This document shows, one piece after another, positions 20,959 through 34,790 of a stretch of DNA of 64,000 bases. The notes below the pieces were generated by a model. The model did no database searches. It had not been told where the DNA came from and saw nothing but the letters and a program-made list of their open reading frames with translations. How positions within the stretch are numbered: the stretch's first letter is position 1; each line of letters starts with the position of its first letter. Position numbers and translations under genes: made by a program. The stretch is from Flaccisagitta enflata (lineage: Eukaryota; Chaetognatha; Sagittoidea; Aphragmophora), in NCBI GenBank assembly GCA_965153355.1, contig OZ231126.1:72168001-72232000 (forward strand), given 5' to 3'.

Positions 20959-22937
20959 TTTTTTACCACATAATGCACCTATAGGTCTACTATGTTGTTT
21001 AAGGTTTTGGAGCCATTCCAACAAATTCATTTTTTTTAGTCCAAAAATTTTTTTTTCAGTTTTTTGCTGATTTTGACTACAAAAATTACACTAAAAAAAA
21101 AATCTCTCATATGTATATTAGTTAGACACATTTACACAAATTTCATTTTTTGTTGGGGATTTTCCGCCAATTTTTGTAGCTATGGCACCCAAAACTCAAA
21201 AAACACAAAAAGTGGAATATTTCCTAAGATTTTTGATGAAATTGCCTGATTTTTGGCATGGTAGTAGTTTTAGGACTCACTAATAAGTGTGCAAAATTTC
21301 AGCTCTTAAAATGAAATTTTGATACAGTTATGAAATTTTGAAATTTTCACAAAATGCAGTGTAGGACAATTTTCCATCAAAATTTTTTTTTTTTCAAATA
21401 AAAAATTCTGTCAATTGTCATATTTTGATATAATTAATAACAAATTAAGAGTCTCTAAAAAAATTTTGGGCTAGCCCTAGTTGAAAAAAAATTTTTTTCT
21501 CAAAAATTGCAAAAATGACCCATTTTTTGAGGTTGAATAAAAACTGTTCCTGTCATCCGATCATCTTCATTTTTGGTGGAGTTGTTACCTGTTATCTACC
21601 CTAACTTCACCTAAAATTTGAGCTCACTGCGACTTACGGTTGCGGAGATATTGACGTTCAAAGTTACTTTGTCAGAGCAAAATCAGCAAAATTTGCATTT
21701 TGGCCATTTTTGAGCTTGCATAAAATTTTATTTTTTCTTTCAGATACCTTCTTTTTTGCTGAAGTTACTCAAATTTAAGCATATATTCATATTCCAGAAT
21801 TTCACATTTGTCAGTGAAGCCGTTTTAGAGTTATGATGGTCCAAAGTTTCAAAAAACGCCAATTTTTCCACCAAATCTTTGGGTAAAAAATTGGCGAAAA
21901 ATTTTCAAAAAATGGTTTACAAAGGGGGGGTCAAAACAATAGGAAAATATCTAATTCGCCCAGATCCAAAACCCTGAAGACAACTTTTTTTTTCAATTTT
22001 TTTGAAAAATTTTCTTTATAATTTTTGTTAAAAAATTGGCGTTTTTTGAAACTTTGGACCATCATAACTCTAAAACGGCTTCACTGACAAATGTGAAATT
22101 CTGGAATATGAATATATGCTTAAATTTGAGTAACTTCAGCAAAAAAGAAGGTATCTGAAAGAAAAAATAAAATTTTATGCAAGCTCAAAAATGGCCAAAA
22201 TGCAAATTTTGCTGATTTTGCTCTGACAAAGTAACTTTGAACGTCAATATCTCCGCAACCGTAAGTCGCAGTGAGCTCAAATTTTAGGTGAAGTTAGGGT
22301 AGATAACAGGTAACAACTCCACCAAAAATGAAGATGATCGGATGACAGGAACAGTTTTTATTCAACCTCAAAAAATGGGTCATTTTTGCAATTTTTGAGA
22401 AAAAAATTTTTTTTCAACTAGGGCTAGCCCAAAATTTTTTTTGGAGACTCTTAATTTGTTATTAATTATATCAAAATATGACAATTGACAGAATTTTTTT
22501 ATTTGAAAAAAAAATTTTTGATGGAAAATTGTCCTACACTGCATTTTGTGAAAATTTTAAAATTTCATAATTGTATCAAAATTTCATTTTAAGAGCTGAA
22601 ATTTTGCACACTTATTAGTGAGTCCTAAAACTACTACCATGCCAAAAATCAGGCAATTTCATCAAAAATCTTAGGAAATATTCCACTTTTTGTGTTTTTT
22701 GAGTTTTGGGTGCCATAGCTACAAAAATTGGCGGAAAATCCCCAACAAAAAATGAAATTTGTGTAAATGTGTCTAACTAATATACATATGAGAGATTTTT
22801 TTTTAGTGTAATTTTTGTAGTCAAAATCAGCAAAAAACTGAAAAAAAAATTTTTGGACTAAAAAAAATGAATTTGTTGGAATGGCTCCAAAACCTTAAAC
22901 AACATAGTAGACCTATAGGTGCATTATGTGGTAAAAA
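20959..22937. repeat. Near-perfect palindrome of about 1.98 kb
   Basis: Arms of about 908 bp (20959-21868 and 22031-22937) are reverse complements with only scattered differences, for example gttatgaaattttgaaat against its partner near 22560. The spacer is about 160 bp and not palindromic (caataggaaaatatctaatt). The arms are AT-rich and have no sustained coding frame. Confidence 0.9.
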
Positions 22938-22950
22938 CTTTCATTAAGAA

Positions 22951-23006
22951 TCAAGGCTTGAAATTGCTCCCAATTTAAGAACAGCGTAGTCATTTAATAA
23001 GTAGCT
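22951..23006 (+). repeat. 55-bp direct repeat flanking the long palindrome (right)
   Basis: Second copy of the 20831-20885 sequence, ending aataagtagctatctctat. Confidence 0.75.
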
Positions 23007-23520
23007 ATCTCTATCTATTTTGAAGGCTTTGACCAAAAATTGATGTTCTTATAAAAAACTTAAGTGTAATCAATCAGGCACTGCCTCTTATGAAAGTGCA
23101 AGGACAAAACAACAACAAGGACACTTTTGATATCACCCCAATTACAATTACATTTTCTGTCAAGAAAACAACAACAACAACCACAACATCTATAATAAAA
23201 TCAAACGCATCTTTTGGTCTTCAATCATAATTTATACCTCGCAGTCAACTTGTGCTTCTTCATCCCCCACAATCCAGTTTCCTGTCATATCCCCTTTACA
23301 CATCTCTGTTGAAGAAAAAATCAGCGATTTTGGGGCTAATCTTGTTCAATTTCATATTCAAAACTTCAAAAGGAAAAAATACTCACAGTACCTTAATCAA
23401 TTTTGTTGTCCACCTTAGTTGCCATCCCTCCCCCAATAAAGGTCTTTTAATATTTTCACTTCCCTGTGCTGAATGTGTTCTGAGATGAAAGGAAATTAAA
23501 GAGAAAAAAAATGAAATAAT
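23007..23520. other. Intergenic DNA, no gene seen
   Basis: AT-rich with several AAC runs (acaacaacaagg, aacaacaacaac). No gene is supported. Confidence 0.4.
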
Positions 23521-23757
23521 GAACCCTGCGGGTGGGCAGGGGCAGTATTTGAGTTACTAAAGCACTTGGGCAAGTGCAGTGAGGCCAAAGACCGCAAAAA
23601 CATAAAAAAAGTAAAATGGGGACCAACCGACCGACCGACCGACCAACCGACCGACCGACCGACCGACCGACCGACCGACCGACTGACCAACCAACCAACC
23701 AACTGACCGACGGACGGACAAAGCAGGGTGTAGTGTCTCGTAGCACGCGACTAAAAA
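23521..23757 (+). mobile_element. Family A element with GACC core
   Basis: gcgggtgggcaggggcagta, then cacttgggcaagtgcagtga, a long (GACC)n core (23627-23716), aaagcagggtgtagtgtc and the hairpin tcgtagcacgcgac + taaaaa. The start of the element is lost. Confidence 0.8.
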
Positions 23758-23853
23758 CTTGTTTTCATCATTTGAGGTCATATGTAAGCGGTGGTTGGCA
23801 GTTGTTTACAATCATAGGAAAATTTTTTGACATCTTATGATTTAGCCTCCTTT

Positions 23854-25240
23854 TTAGTCACGTGCACGCGACTCTATGACCCACTCTGTCAGTCGGTCCG
23901 TAGGTCCGTCGGTCCGTCCGTCTGTAACACTTTGCTTTTTTGCATCGTCTGTAGTCATTTAAGGTCATCTCAAGTCATTTTAAATCACTTTTAGTCATTT
24001 TAAGTCATTTTAAGTCATTCTAAGTCATTCTAAGTCATTCTAAGTCATTTTTTACGATTGCAGTTTTTGTCATTTTCTGTCATTTTACATCATTTTAGGT
24101 CATTTTAACTCATTCTTAGTCATTCTGAGTCACTTAAAGTCATTCTGAGTCACTATAAGTCATTCCAAGTCCATAGCACTAAGCTTTTTTTTGCAGTTTT
24201 ACGTCGTTATTAGTCTGGTTTAGATCTGGTTTAAGTTTGGTTAAGGTTTGGTTTAATTCTGGTTTAAGTCTGGTTTAAGGTTTTAACCTCAAGCGTAAAA
24301 GTGCTTTACTTTCTTATAACGCTAACCCCAACCTTAACCCTAACCCGCGACGCTCATGAGCGGGTGCATGTTGCTCACTTACTGAAACATTAACCCTAAC
24401 CTCCAAACCCTAACCCTAACCTCCAAACCCTAACCTTAACCTTATTTGACTTCACTTTGGAGGTATATGGGTTAGGGTTAGGGTTAGAGTTAGGGTTAAA
24501 CCTCACTTTGGAGGTTTATGTTGCGGGTAAGGGTTAGGGTTAGGGAATGGCTCTGGTTAAGGTCTGGTTTAGGTCTGGTTTAGGTCTGGTTTAGGTCTGG
24601 TTTAAGTCTGGTTTAAGTCTGGTTAAGGTCTGGTTTTAGTCTGGTTTAGGTCTGGTTTAGGTCTGGTGTATGTGTGGTTTAGGTCTGGTTTAAGTCTGGT
24701 TTAAGTCTGGTTTAAGTGTGGTCTAAGTCTGGTCTAAGTCTGGTCAAAGTCTGGTCTAAGTCTGGGCTAAGTCTGATCTAAGTTTGGTCTCAGTCTGGTT
24801 TCAGTCTGGTTTCAGTCTGGTCTCAGTCTGGTTTCAGTCTGGTTTCAGTCTGGTTTCAGTCTGGTTTCAGTCTGGTTTCAGTCTGGTTTCAGTCTGGTTT
24901 CAGTCTGGTTTCAGTCTGGTTTCAGTCTGGTTTCAGTCTGGTTTCAGTCTGGTTTCAGTCTGGTTTCAGTCTGGTCTCAGTCTGGTTTCAGTCTGGTTTC
25001 AGTCTGGTTTCCGTCTTGTTTCAGTCTGATTTCAGTCTGGTTTCAGTCTGGTTTCAGTCTGGTTTTAGTCTAGTTTCAGTCTGGTTTCAGTCTGGTTTCA
25101 GTCTGGTTTCAGTCTGGTTTCAGTCTGGTTTCAGTCTGGTTTCAGACTTTCAGTCTGGTTTAAGTCTGGTTTAAGTTAATTAAGGGACAAAGATAACTGA
25201 ATTGACCTGACTCCTTATTGTATCACTGTTGGCCTTGTTC
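23854..25240 (-). mobile_element. Expanded family A element with minisatellite core
   Basis: Begins tttttagtcacgtgcacgcg (hairpin end) with ccgtcggtccgtccgtc after it and ends gttggccttgttc near 25240, so both family A ends are present. The 1.3 kb core is a patchwork: gtcattttaa units (23950-24175), inverted telomere-like repeats (24320-24545), and an 11-12 bp tctggtttcag/tctggtttaag array (24545-25170). Confidence 0.75.
24320..24545. repeat. Inverted interstitial telomere-like repeats
   Basis: CCCTAA units (24340-24445, mixed with cctaacctccaaaccctaac) are followed by TTAGGG units (24470-24545, with tttggagg), so the two blocks face each other. A small hairpin cccgcgacgctcatgagcggg lies at 24345-24365. 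Confidence 0.85.
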
Positions 25241-25984
25241 TACTTTAGATTTTGCTGTGCTTTAGGCCTCTCCCTTGGTTTGGTATCTTTACGTAGCTAT
25301 CTAGCTATTCTTGCTTGTTACATGATTTATAACATCATTTTCATCAATATTCCGATATTTCAAAAAAGGTCTGTTCCAATTCTTCGTGGATTTCTTCGTA
25401 TTTGGCTTTCCAGTCATCCACATTATCCAACAGAATGTCCAACTCGTTCTGTAGTTTGGCTACCTCGCGTTCGGCTGAGGCAGCTTGAATCTCCGCAAAT
25501 TTCAACCTTAAGGACATGTTCCTGATGAAGAAGGGAGGATGGAAAAGTTAAGGGTGGTGAATATCTTTAAGAAGGATAATCGACTGTCTTGCTCACGCGA
25601 ATCTGTAAATTGCTGTCGTTCGTTTTTCATTTATATATAAGACGTGAAATCTGCCAGCAAAAAATGAAGCGCTTCACCCAACTTTTGCATCAATAGTGGG
25701 TTAATTGTCTATCCACAAATGTTATCATTGCTCAAGATTTCACTGGATACACTTGATATGTACGTCTGCTCCATATTCTATGCTTTAAACCGCCTTTTGA
25801 TAAATAATTCTCATGGAAAATGTCAAGAATATAAAGATTATTAGTGAAATTCTGTTGACATTTTTTTCTATTTTCTCAGGTCGAAATTATAAAAAAGCCA
25901 CACCCAGAAGAATTTTGCATTTTCGAAAACATAGTTCTCTCTAAAAACGATTTGGGAAGAAAACTATGTTCTTCGTTTTTTCAT
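25241..25984. other. Intergenic DNA, no gene seen
   Basis: An open frame at 25229-25525 has no recognisable motif. Nothing else is supported. Confidence 0.4.
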
Positions 25985-28900
25985 TTTTTAGTCGCGTGCA
26001 CGCGACTCTATAACCCGCTCTGTCGGTCTGTCCGTCGGTCGGTCGGTCCGTCCGTCCATCCGTCCGACCGTAACACTTTGCTTTTTTTTGTTGTTTTACG
26101 TCATTTTAGGGTATTTTACATCATTTTAAGTCATTTTAAGTCATTCTAAGTCAGTTCCAGTCATTTTCAGTTAATTTTAGTCACTTAAGTCATTTTGTCA
26201 TTTTTTGTCATTTTTGTCATTTTATATTATTATAAGTCATTTTAAGTCATTCTTAGTCATTCTAAGTTATTCTAAGTCATTCTAAGTCATTACAAGTCAT
26301 TCTAAGTCATTACAAGTCATTCTAAGTCATTCTAAGTCACTCTAAGTTATTTTTTGGCTTTTGTAGTTTTTAGTAACACTTTGCTTTTTTGCGTCGTTTT
26401 TGGTCAATTTTGGTCGTCTGGAGTCATTTTGAGTCATTTTTTTGTTGTTTTTGGTCATTTTTGGTTGCGTTTAGTTATTTTTGGTTGCTTTTAGTCATTT
26501 TTGGTCATTTTTGATCATTCATGTCACTTTGTACATTTAAACCATTTGTGTCATTTTTGGGCATTAAATATAGTTTTAAGTCATTTGAAGTCATTTTGGA
26601 ACATTTCAGGTCATTTTTGGTCATTTAACATGGTTTTTTTGTTTTTGTTTTTTTTTTTGGTTTTTGTTTTTTTTGTTTTGTTTTTTTTTGTTTTTTTGTT
26701 TTTTGTTTTTTTGTTTTTGGGTTTTGGTTTTTTTGTTATTTTATATTTTTTTTAATTTTTTTTTTGTTTTTTTATTTTTTGGTCATTTATGTTTTTTGGT
26801 ATGTTATGGTCATTTATGTTTTTTGGTATGTTTTTGTCATATATGTCATGTCAAGTCTGCTGGTTTCAAGTTGGCTGATTAAGGTCTCCTGGTTTAAGTC
26901 TGCTGGTCAAGTCTGCTGGTTTAAGTCTGCTGGTGGCTGTTTCTATAATCTCCTTTTTGAGAGATGGCCAAATAGGTCAATTTCAAAATTGAGAAAATTT
27001 GTCAAAAACATTCATAATCAGATAGCTCATGTCAATATGAACATGGTTCAAAAACTGAATTTTGTTACTGATCCTTGATTTTCATGTAAATTAGGCTGAA
27101 ATGCAACAAATAATGATCGAAAATAAGCAAATATTGAGTTGTTAAAGTCCGCAAAACCAAAAAATGGGAATATTTTACTAAATCAGAGTTCAAGAATTCA
27201 ATCAGACCCGATTCTGCTGAAAAAAATTGAGATTTCAATTTTTTTGAAAATTCTCTATAAGCAGCTTTTTTGGCTGGTTGGGCCAGTTGGCAAAAATTTA
27301 CTGAATCTTTAAGCAACGATTAATTCAAGTAGGCATTCTCTGAAATAACCACTGTGCAAAATTTCAGCCAGATCGGACAAATATTTTAGAAGTTATGCCG
27401 TTTTTTTAAATTTTTGGGTGGTAGGCTGGTTGGGCTGGTTGGGTTGGTTAGATGTGTCCCAGATGCACCAAATGCTCTGTTCGTAATAGTTTAAGTACAG
27501 TATTGATCCATGCAAAAAATCTTTTGTCTCTCTCTAAGGGTTTCCAAGATATGTGTATTTCCTGATTTTTTTGGTTTACCATTTTGCTGTAAGTGCATAC
27601 ATGCGCCGATAACAAAGAATTAACTACCAAGATTCATCTTGAAGCGTGATTATTCTGCAACAATTTACTGACCAATCACATTGAAAATTTCATTATGGCT
27701 GAATGCCCGGGAGTTAAGACCTGAAATTTTCAGAGTATATGCAAAATTTCATGCTCTTTCTCATCGTGTTATCCAAATTTCCATCATCAGTTTCATAATG
27801 GCGTGATAGTGACAGACTTAAAGCGTGACATGAGCGTGACAGAAGAGCTGGGGGGTTGTGCAGAATAATCACGCTTAAAGAAAAGTGTCATTACGCGGGA
27901 TTGGGGTGTCACAGTGGCATGAAATTTGGAGCGTATGTCCTTCAAGTAGTCCTCTATTAGATAGAAACCTGAAAAGTGATTAACTTTGAGAATTTATAGT
28001 GTTTTAAAAAAAGATAATTGGCATACTCAGATTTTGCCATGAAATAGCAAAAAAATCAGAAGGATCAAAATTTGTTGATAATACAATATTTGAACAACTT
28101 AGCATTTGCGCAGTAGGATGAAATTTTTTGTAAATCACATTGGAATGATGACAACTGATTTAAAGCTGAGAAATGATCAGATAATCTATTTTTGATAGGT
28201 TTTGCTTGTTATTTGCTTGTCCGGACAAAATCCGGACATGCCAATGTGGCCAATTTGACCTAATTTTTACTACCCCTAGGGGTAGGGGTAGGCACAAAAA
28301 ATGGTTTGGCAAGGTTATCCAGGTAGTTAGGAAGGTCATCCAACTATAAAAACTTGTCACAATGCAATAGACATTGCGGTGACACTGTTAACGTGGTGGT
28401 GAGTCGGGTTCTCTCGTCGAAAAGAGATTGTGACATTCGCCTTGTTTAAGTTGGCTGGTTTAAGTTGGCTGGTTTAAGTTGGCTGGTTTAAGTCTGCTGG
28501 TTTAAGTCTGCTGGTTTAAGTCTGCTGGTTTAAGTCTGCTGGTTTAAGTCTGCTGGTTTAAGTCTGCTGGTTTAAGTCTGCTGGTTTAGGTCTGCTGGTC
28601 TAAGTCTTCTGGTTTAAGTCTGCTGGTTTGAGTCTGCTGGTTTGAGTCTGCTGGTTTGAGTCTGCTGGTTTGAGTCTGCTGGTTTGAGTCTGCTGGTTGA
28701 AGTATGCTGGTTTAAGTATGCTGGTTTAAGTATGCTGGTTTAAGTCTGCTGGTTTGGGTCTGGTTTGAGTCTGGTTTCAGTCTGGTTTGAGTCTGGTTCA
28801 TGTCTGGTTTAAGGCTGGTTTAAGTCTGGTTTATGTCTGGTTTATGTCTGGTTTATGTCTGGTTTATGTCTGGTTTATGTCTGGTTTATGTCTGGTTTTG

Positions 28901-29101
28901 GTCTGGTTTACATCTGGTTTTGGTCTGGTTTAGGTCTGGTTCAATTCTGGTTTGAGTCTGGTTTGAGTCTGGTTTTAGTCTGGTTTGAGTCTGGTTTGGG
29001 TCTGGTTTAAGTCTGATTTTCGATAAAAAGATAGAATAAGGAGTCAGGTCAGTTCAGTTATTTTTGTCCTGCACGCGACTTATAAGTGTTGGCCTTGTTC
29101 A
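25985..29101 (-). mobile_element. Possible 3.1-kb expanded family A element
   Basis: Left end: tttttagtcgcgtgcacgcg with (GTCS)n after it (26025-26080). Right end near 29101: tcctgcacgcgacttataag + tgttggccttgttc. Between them are gtcattctaa units (26100-26360), T/G-rich simple DNA, taagtctgctgg arrays (26870-26940 and 28440-28750), tctggtttatg arrays to 29010, and about 1.5 kb of unique AT-rich DNA (26945-28440) without a gene. It could also be two partial elements flanking unrelated DNA. Confidence 0.5.
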
Positions 29102-29419
29102 TTTTCTATGCAAACTTATAACTTCGACCAACCCCTTGTCAGTGACAAAATAGAAATTTGAAGAAATTTTCAGTAAATCTTTTTCAGTAATTCATGCTAA
29201 ATCTGAGTCTCTTGGTAAACAGATGCAAATTTTGCTTTCACATATCATGCATGTCTTATCTCAATCACTTTTAATCACTTGTTTTTCTATTTTCACTTGT
29301 GTATATTTCTATTTTGACCCGTTTTGATACCCTAAATGTTGGCTTCGCGGGCACGCTGTCATAATTTATTAATTGATTGGTTGATTTATTTTTTTTTATT
29401 GAGTTTTTTATTCGTACCT
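29102..29419. other. AT-rich intergenic DNA
   Basis: Nothing recognisable apart from T-rich runs leading into the ATTC repeat. Confidence 0.4.
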
Positions 29420-29540
29420 TCATTCATTCATTCATTCATTCATTCATTCATTCATTCATTCATTCATTCATTCATTCATTCATTCATTCATTCATTCATT
29501 CATTCAATCATTCATAGATTCATTCATTCATTCATTCATT
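29420..29540. repeat. (ATTC)n microsatellite
   Basis: About 28 ATTC units with three interruptions. An inverted counterpart (AATG)n lies at 35744-35793. Confidence 0.95.
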
Positions 29541-29804
29541 AATTCATTCACTCGCTCTATTTAGGGCTCGCTCACTCACTTTGCACACTCCTTTGTGGGA
29601 CAGTTGAAATTCATGTGTTCACGCGCGCTCAATGGGAACAAACGCGTTTTTGGTCGTCACTAGAAACACGCCCCAAGTAAGAACCTGTCGAACGTATTAT
29701 CAAATAGACGTTAAAGAAAACATGTCTTGTAAGAGCAGGCAACTCCAGGCACACAAAGAAACTGCCAACTACTACCAAACTCTGTTCTTGAGAGTTGAGA
29801 CATG
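29541..29804. other. Intergenic DNA, no gene seen
   Basis: No gene or repeat is recognised. Confidence 0.35.
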
Positions 29805-29915
29805 AACAAGGCTCTAAATACCGCAGGACTGTCGCAAAAAACATTCGGAATTCAAAAATGTTATGGACCGACGGACGGACACGACAAGGTGTAAAGTGGC
29901 GTGTCCGCGACTATA
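29805..29915 (+). mobile_element. Family A element, shortened copy
   Basis: aacaaggctctaaataccgc at the start; accgacggacggacacgaca, aggtgtaaagtggc and the hairpin gcgtgtccgcgac at the end. Confidence 0.7.
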
Positions 29916-29964
29916 CATCATTTCATTTACACTCTCTCTTCCTCGCTCTATCTCTCTCTGTCAC

Positions 29965-30178
<214 letters not shown>

Positions 30179-30240
30179 AAACAAACTTGCTTCAATTTAA
30201 TTAAAACCAGTATTTTCAGTTGGATGACAAATTAGATTAA

Positions 30241-30516
30241 ACATGATCCTGCCGCACCGTTGCTGATTCTGATGCTCAACGACAACCCCAGTTTTGCTGC
30301 CGCCGCTGACAACGTGGTTGACCCCGCAGCTGCCCTTAACGCCGCTGACGGTGCTGTAATCTCCGCCTCCACAGCAACAACGCCGCAGATCGAAATTCAG
30401 AATGGGATAGCGTCCCGCACTCTTCGATTTCACTCGCCAGCCACTCCCGGGCATTTGCACACATCCAACTCCGAGGATGTTATTCCCAAAGATGCACTCG
30501 CTTTCATTTCTTTTTA
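30241..30516. other. GC-rich island with an open frame, coding status unclear
   Basis: GC content rises sharply (gctgccgccgctgacaacgt). An 85-codon plus frame (30260-30517) and a longer minus frame overlap it. The plus frame is Ala-rich without a known motif. This may be an exon or a fragment of a transposon. No splice or family evidence supports a choice. Confidence 0.2.
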
Positions 30517-30547
30517 GGGAGGACGTTTTCATCCCTATAATCATTTT

Positions 30548-32154
<1,607 letters not shown>

Positions 32155-32254
32155 AAACAAAAACAAAAACAAAAACAAAAACAAAAACAAAAACAAAAAC
32201 AAAAACAAAAACAAAAACAAAAACAAAAACAAAAACAAAAACAAAAACAAAAAC
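32155..32254. repeat. (AAAAAC)n hexamer repeat
   Basis: About 17 perfect hexamers. Confidence 0.97.
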
Positions 32255-32339
32255 AGAAAAAACATCAGCAACAGCAACAGCGACAATAAACAGCTACAGC
32301 TACAGCAACAGCAACAGCAATCAGCCATCAGCATCAGGG

Positions 32340-32342
32340 ACG

Positions 32343-32438
<96 letters not shown>

Positions 32439-32440
32439 GC
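32340..32440. repeat. (AAC)n microsatellite
   Basis: About 33 AAC units, 157 bp upstream of the ROCO start codon. An (ACAGC/AACAGC)-rich stretch (32260-32335) precedes it. Confidence 0.97.
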
Positions 32441-32596
32441 AGCAGCAACAATAACAACAACAACACCCACACAATGCACAATGCGCAACCACAAAAACAC
32501 CAACAATCTGCGCATGATCATCTGAGTTAAGTGACTTCCAATAACATTCATTACAAATTTGATTTTCTCTCCATCTAAGAGCTTCAAAAAAAAAAA

Positions 32597-33089
32597 ATGG
32601 CTTCCTCATCAAGTTTTGGTGTTTTGTACACGCCGATTGAAGCCTACGATCCATTTCTCCGCGAAGACACGCTCATCATCAATGACGAATTCATGAGACG
32701 TTGGGTCAACGCCAAAGATAAATTTGGCAGATTATGGCTCCCTCCCTCGAAAGTTCCGATAAGGAAGATCGTCATCGAGGCGGAGGAGAGTCTCGTCTCC
32801 AAAATCAAATGGCTCTATCTGAATAGGAATCCGGTGACAACGATCGACGGGAAGATCAACATTGAAGGACTTATTGGAGACTATTGCAAGTTTGAGGAAT
32901 TTCCATCATGGATCAAAGAGCAAGAGAATCTTAGAGCATTGTTTCTCCGCTACAACAAACTCCTTCAAACCATCCCAAGTCCAAATTCCAAATTAAGACA
33001 TCTTCATGTCAGCGACTGCGACATCCGTTCTCTGCCACGTGACTTGTTCTATCATGGATTGGAAATAGTGAATGTTAGAAGCAATAAAG
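32597..33089 (+). CDS. Exon 1 of a ROCO (LRR-Roc-COR-HEPN) gene: leucine-rich repeats
   Basis: Starts at an ATG after an A-run (aaaaaaaaaatggcttcc). It encodes 164 residues plus one base. After about 55 residues of N-terminal sequence, leucine-rich repeats begin: IKWLYLNRNPVTTID, NLRALFLRYNKLLQTIP, LRHLHVSDCDIRSLP, LEIVNVRSNK. The open frame runs on to a stop at 33167, but the text at 33086-33095 is aaag/gtgagg, a good splice donor. Cutting there leaves phase 1, exactly what the acceptor at 37972 needs, and the protein then continues the LRR pattern (NVRSNK-E-LTFLPAIP). The alternative is a separate 190-residue LRR protein ending at 33169, which would break off in mid-repeat. I prefer the spliced model. 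Confidence 0.7.
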
Positions 33090-33360
33090 GTGAGGAGCTG
33101 AGGAGGAAAGAGTGGAAGGAGAAATGTTTTGGAGAGATCGTAATTGTGTTCTATGCCGCACAATTCTGATGGTGTCTCTACCTCTACATAGACACCAAGC
33201 TGGCGTGCGTAAACAGTTTCTGGAATATAACAACATGAAACAAAGGCAAAAAAATTATCTTATATTTCTTTTACGCCACTATGGTGGTTATATTGAAAAT
33301 TTCAGTTTTTGATTTATTCAACTTTAAAATTTAACTAACACGCGTATAGAAATTGTTCTC

Positions 33361-33450
33361 CCCAAGCCTTAAATCAACCCTCACAGGCCTTAAATAAGCC
33401 CTCCTAAGCCTCAAATCACTCCTTCCAGACCTCAAATCACCCATTTACTG
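33361..33450. repeat. Remnant of a family D-type core
   Basis: About four units of the cctcaaatcac...gcc type (aagccttaaatcaaccctca). Confidence 0.5.
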
Positions 33451-33473
33451 ACTGACGAACTGACAGAGGTATA

Positions 33474-34096
33474 CCGTGCGGCGCATAAATAAGTAGCCAG
33501 TACTTTCAAAAGCTAATTGTGTCAGTCCACACTTAAAAACACTAAAAATCTATGAAATTCTTAAACATCTTCGAAAGTTCTACAAATCTAGCCCAATCCC
33601 AGACTTATATCTCGATTTGCTAGGAATTCATACAAGTTCAAAGAGGAGAAGTAATTTAGTAGAATCTATCACTGAACAACCATGGGCAAAACACAAAATA
33701 GACTTAGTTTTTCTTAGATAGATCAAAAACAAATCATGATAATGACTTCAAATCCATGAGCATTTTAAAGAGCTTCGAAAACTCTACAAATTTAGTCCAA
33801 TCAGAGATTTGTAGCTTGATTCGTTTTCAAATGACATCAGTTTAAAGAAAACAACTCAGTTTTCTTATTGTCAGAAAGGAGCGAATTTTTTGTCCCTTTT
33901 TCCCAACATGGTTTTGATATGCTTCTATTCAAACTGACGTCACTTCTAAACGAAAAGAGCCACAAATTTGGGATTGGTCTCAAATTCAAGAAAATTGAAA
34001 ATCCTTTGATATTATCACCAATAAGTTTATCCTATCATTTCTAGAATAAGCAAAATAGTCTTTACAAAAGTGGCTACTTATTTATGCGCCTCACTG
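33474..34096. mobile_element. Tc1/mariner-type MITE, TA-flanked
   Basis: Both ends carry GGCGCATAAATAAGTAGCCA after CCGTGC or CAGTGA, in inverted orientation, and TA lies outside each (33472-33473, 34097-34098). The 623 bp hold no transposase. The interior phrases (aaagagcttcgaaaactcta) recall the elements at 46153 and 49636, so these are related families. Confidence 0.85.
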
Positions 34097-34201
34097 TAGG
34101 CATACTACCTAGGACAAAACTCTTTGTTCAAATGTAAACAGTAATAAATACACTTCCAGTAGGAGTGAGTGAGTGCGATTCAGAAACTGCTTCGAAATAT
34201 C

Positions 34202-34534
34202 TTTAGTCGCGTGCATGCGACTCTAAAACCCGCTCTGTCCGTCCGTCCGTCGGTCCGTTGGTCAAACTTTACTTTATTTATTACTTTAGGCTATTCTTAG
34301 TTATCTTAGGTCATTCTAAGTCATTCTTAGTCATTCTAAGTCATTGTAATTCATTTTAAGTCATTCTAAGTTATATTAAGTCACTTAAGTCAATTTGGTC
34401 AAGTTAGTCATATAAGTCATTTAACACCATTTTATGTCTTTTTAAGTCATTTCCAGTCATCTTGAGTCATTTTAAGTCATATTGAGTCATCCTAAGTAAT
34501 GTCCCGCATGCGACTTACAGGCGTTGGCCTTGTT
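34202..34534 (-). mobile_element. Family A element, complete
   Basis: Hairpin end tttagtcgcgtgcatgcgac, (GTCS)n core (gtccgtccgtccgtcggtcc), a gtcattctaa array, then cccgcatgcgacttacaggc and gttggccttgttt. Confidence 0.85.
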
Positions 34535-34790
34535 TATTTGAAACCAATCCCATTCAAGTAGCTCAAAGCGTTTAGAAACGAAGACAATCTAAGATGACAT
34601 GTCATTCTTGAAATGCAAAAAAACGATTCAAGTCCAATTTGCTAGGCACGATTTCAATAATAAGATTAAGATATTTTTTTTTTTTTTTTCATTTAATGTG
34701 TCTGGGAAAGAAAATCTTGTTAGATCTCTGCCCACTTAAACGAGGCTCGATACACAGCCATTAAGTAGTCGCTGTAGAGTGGGCACAGGC

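Noticed and set aside
24340-24545. TTAGGG repeats as a chromosome end
   Set aside because: The blocks are short, degenerate, inverted and surrounded by ordinary sequence on both sides.
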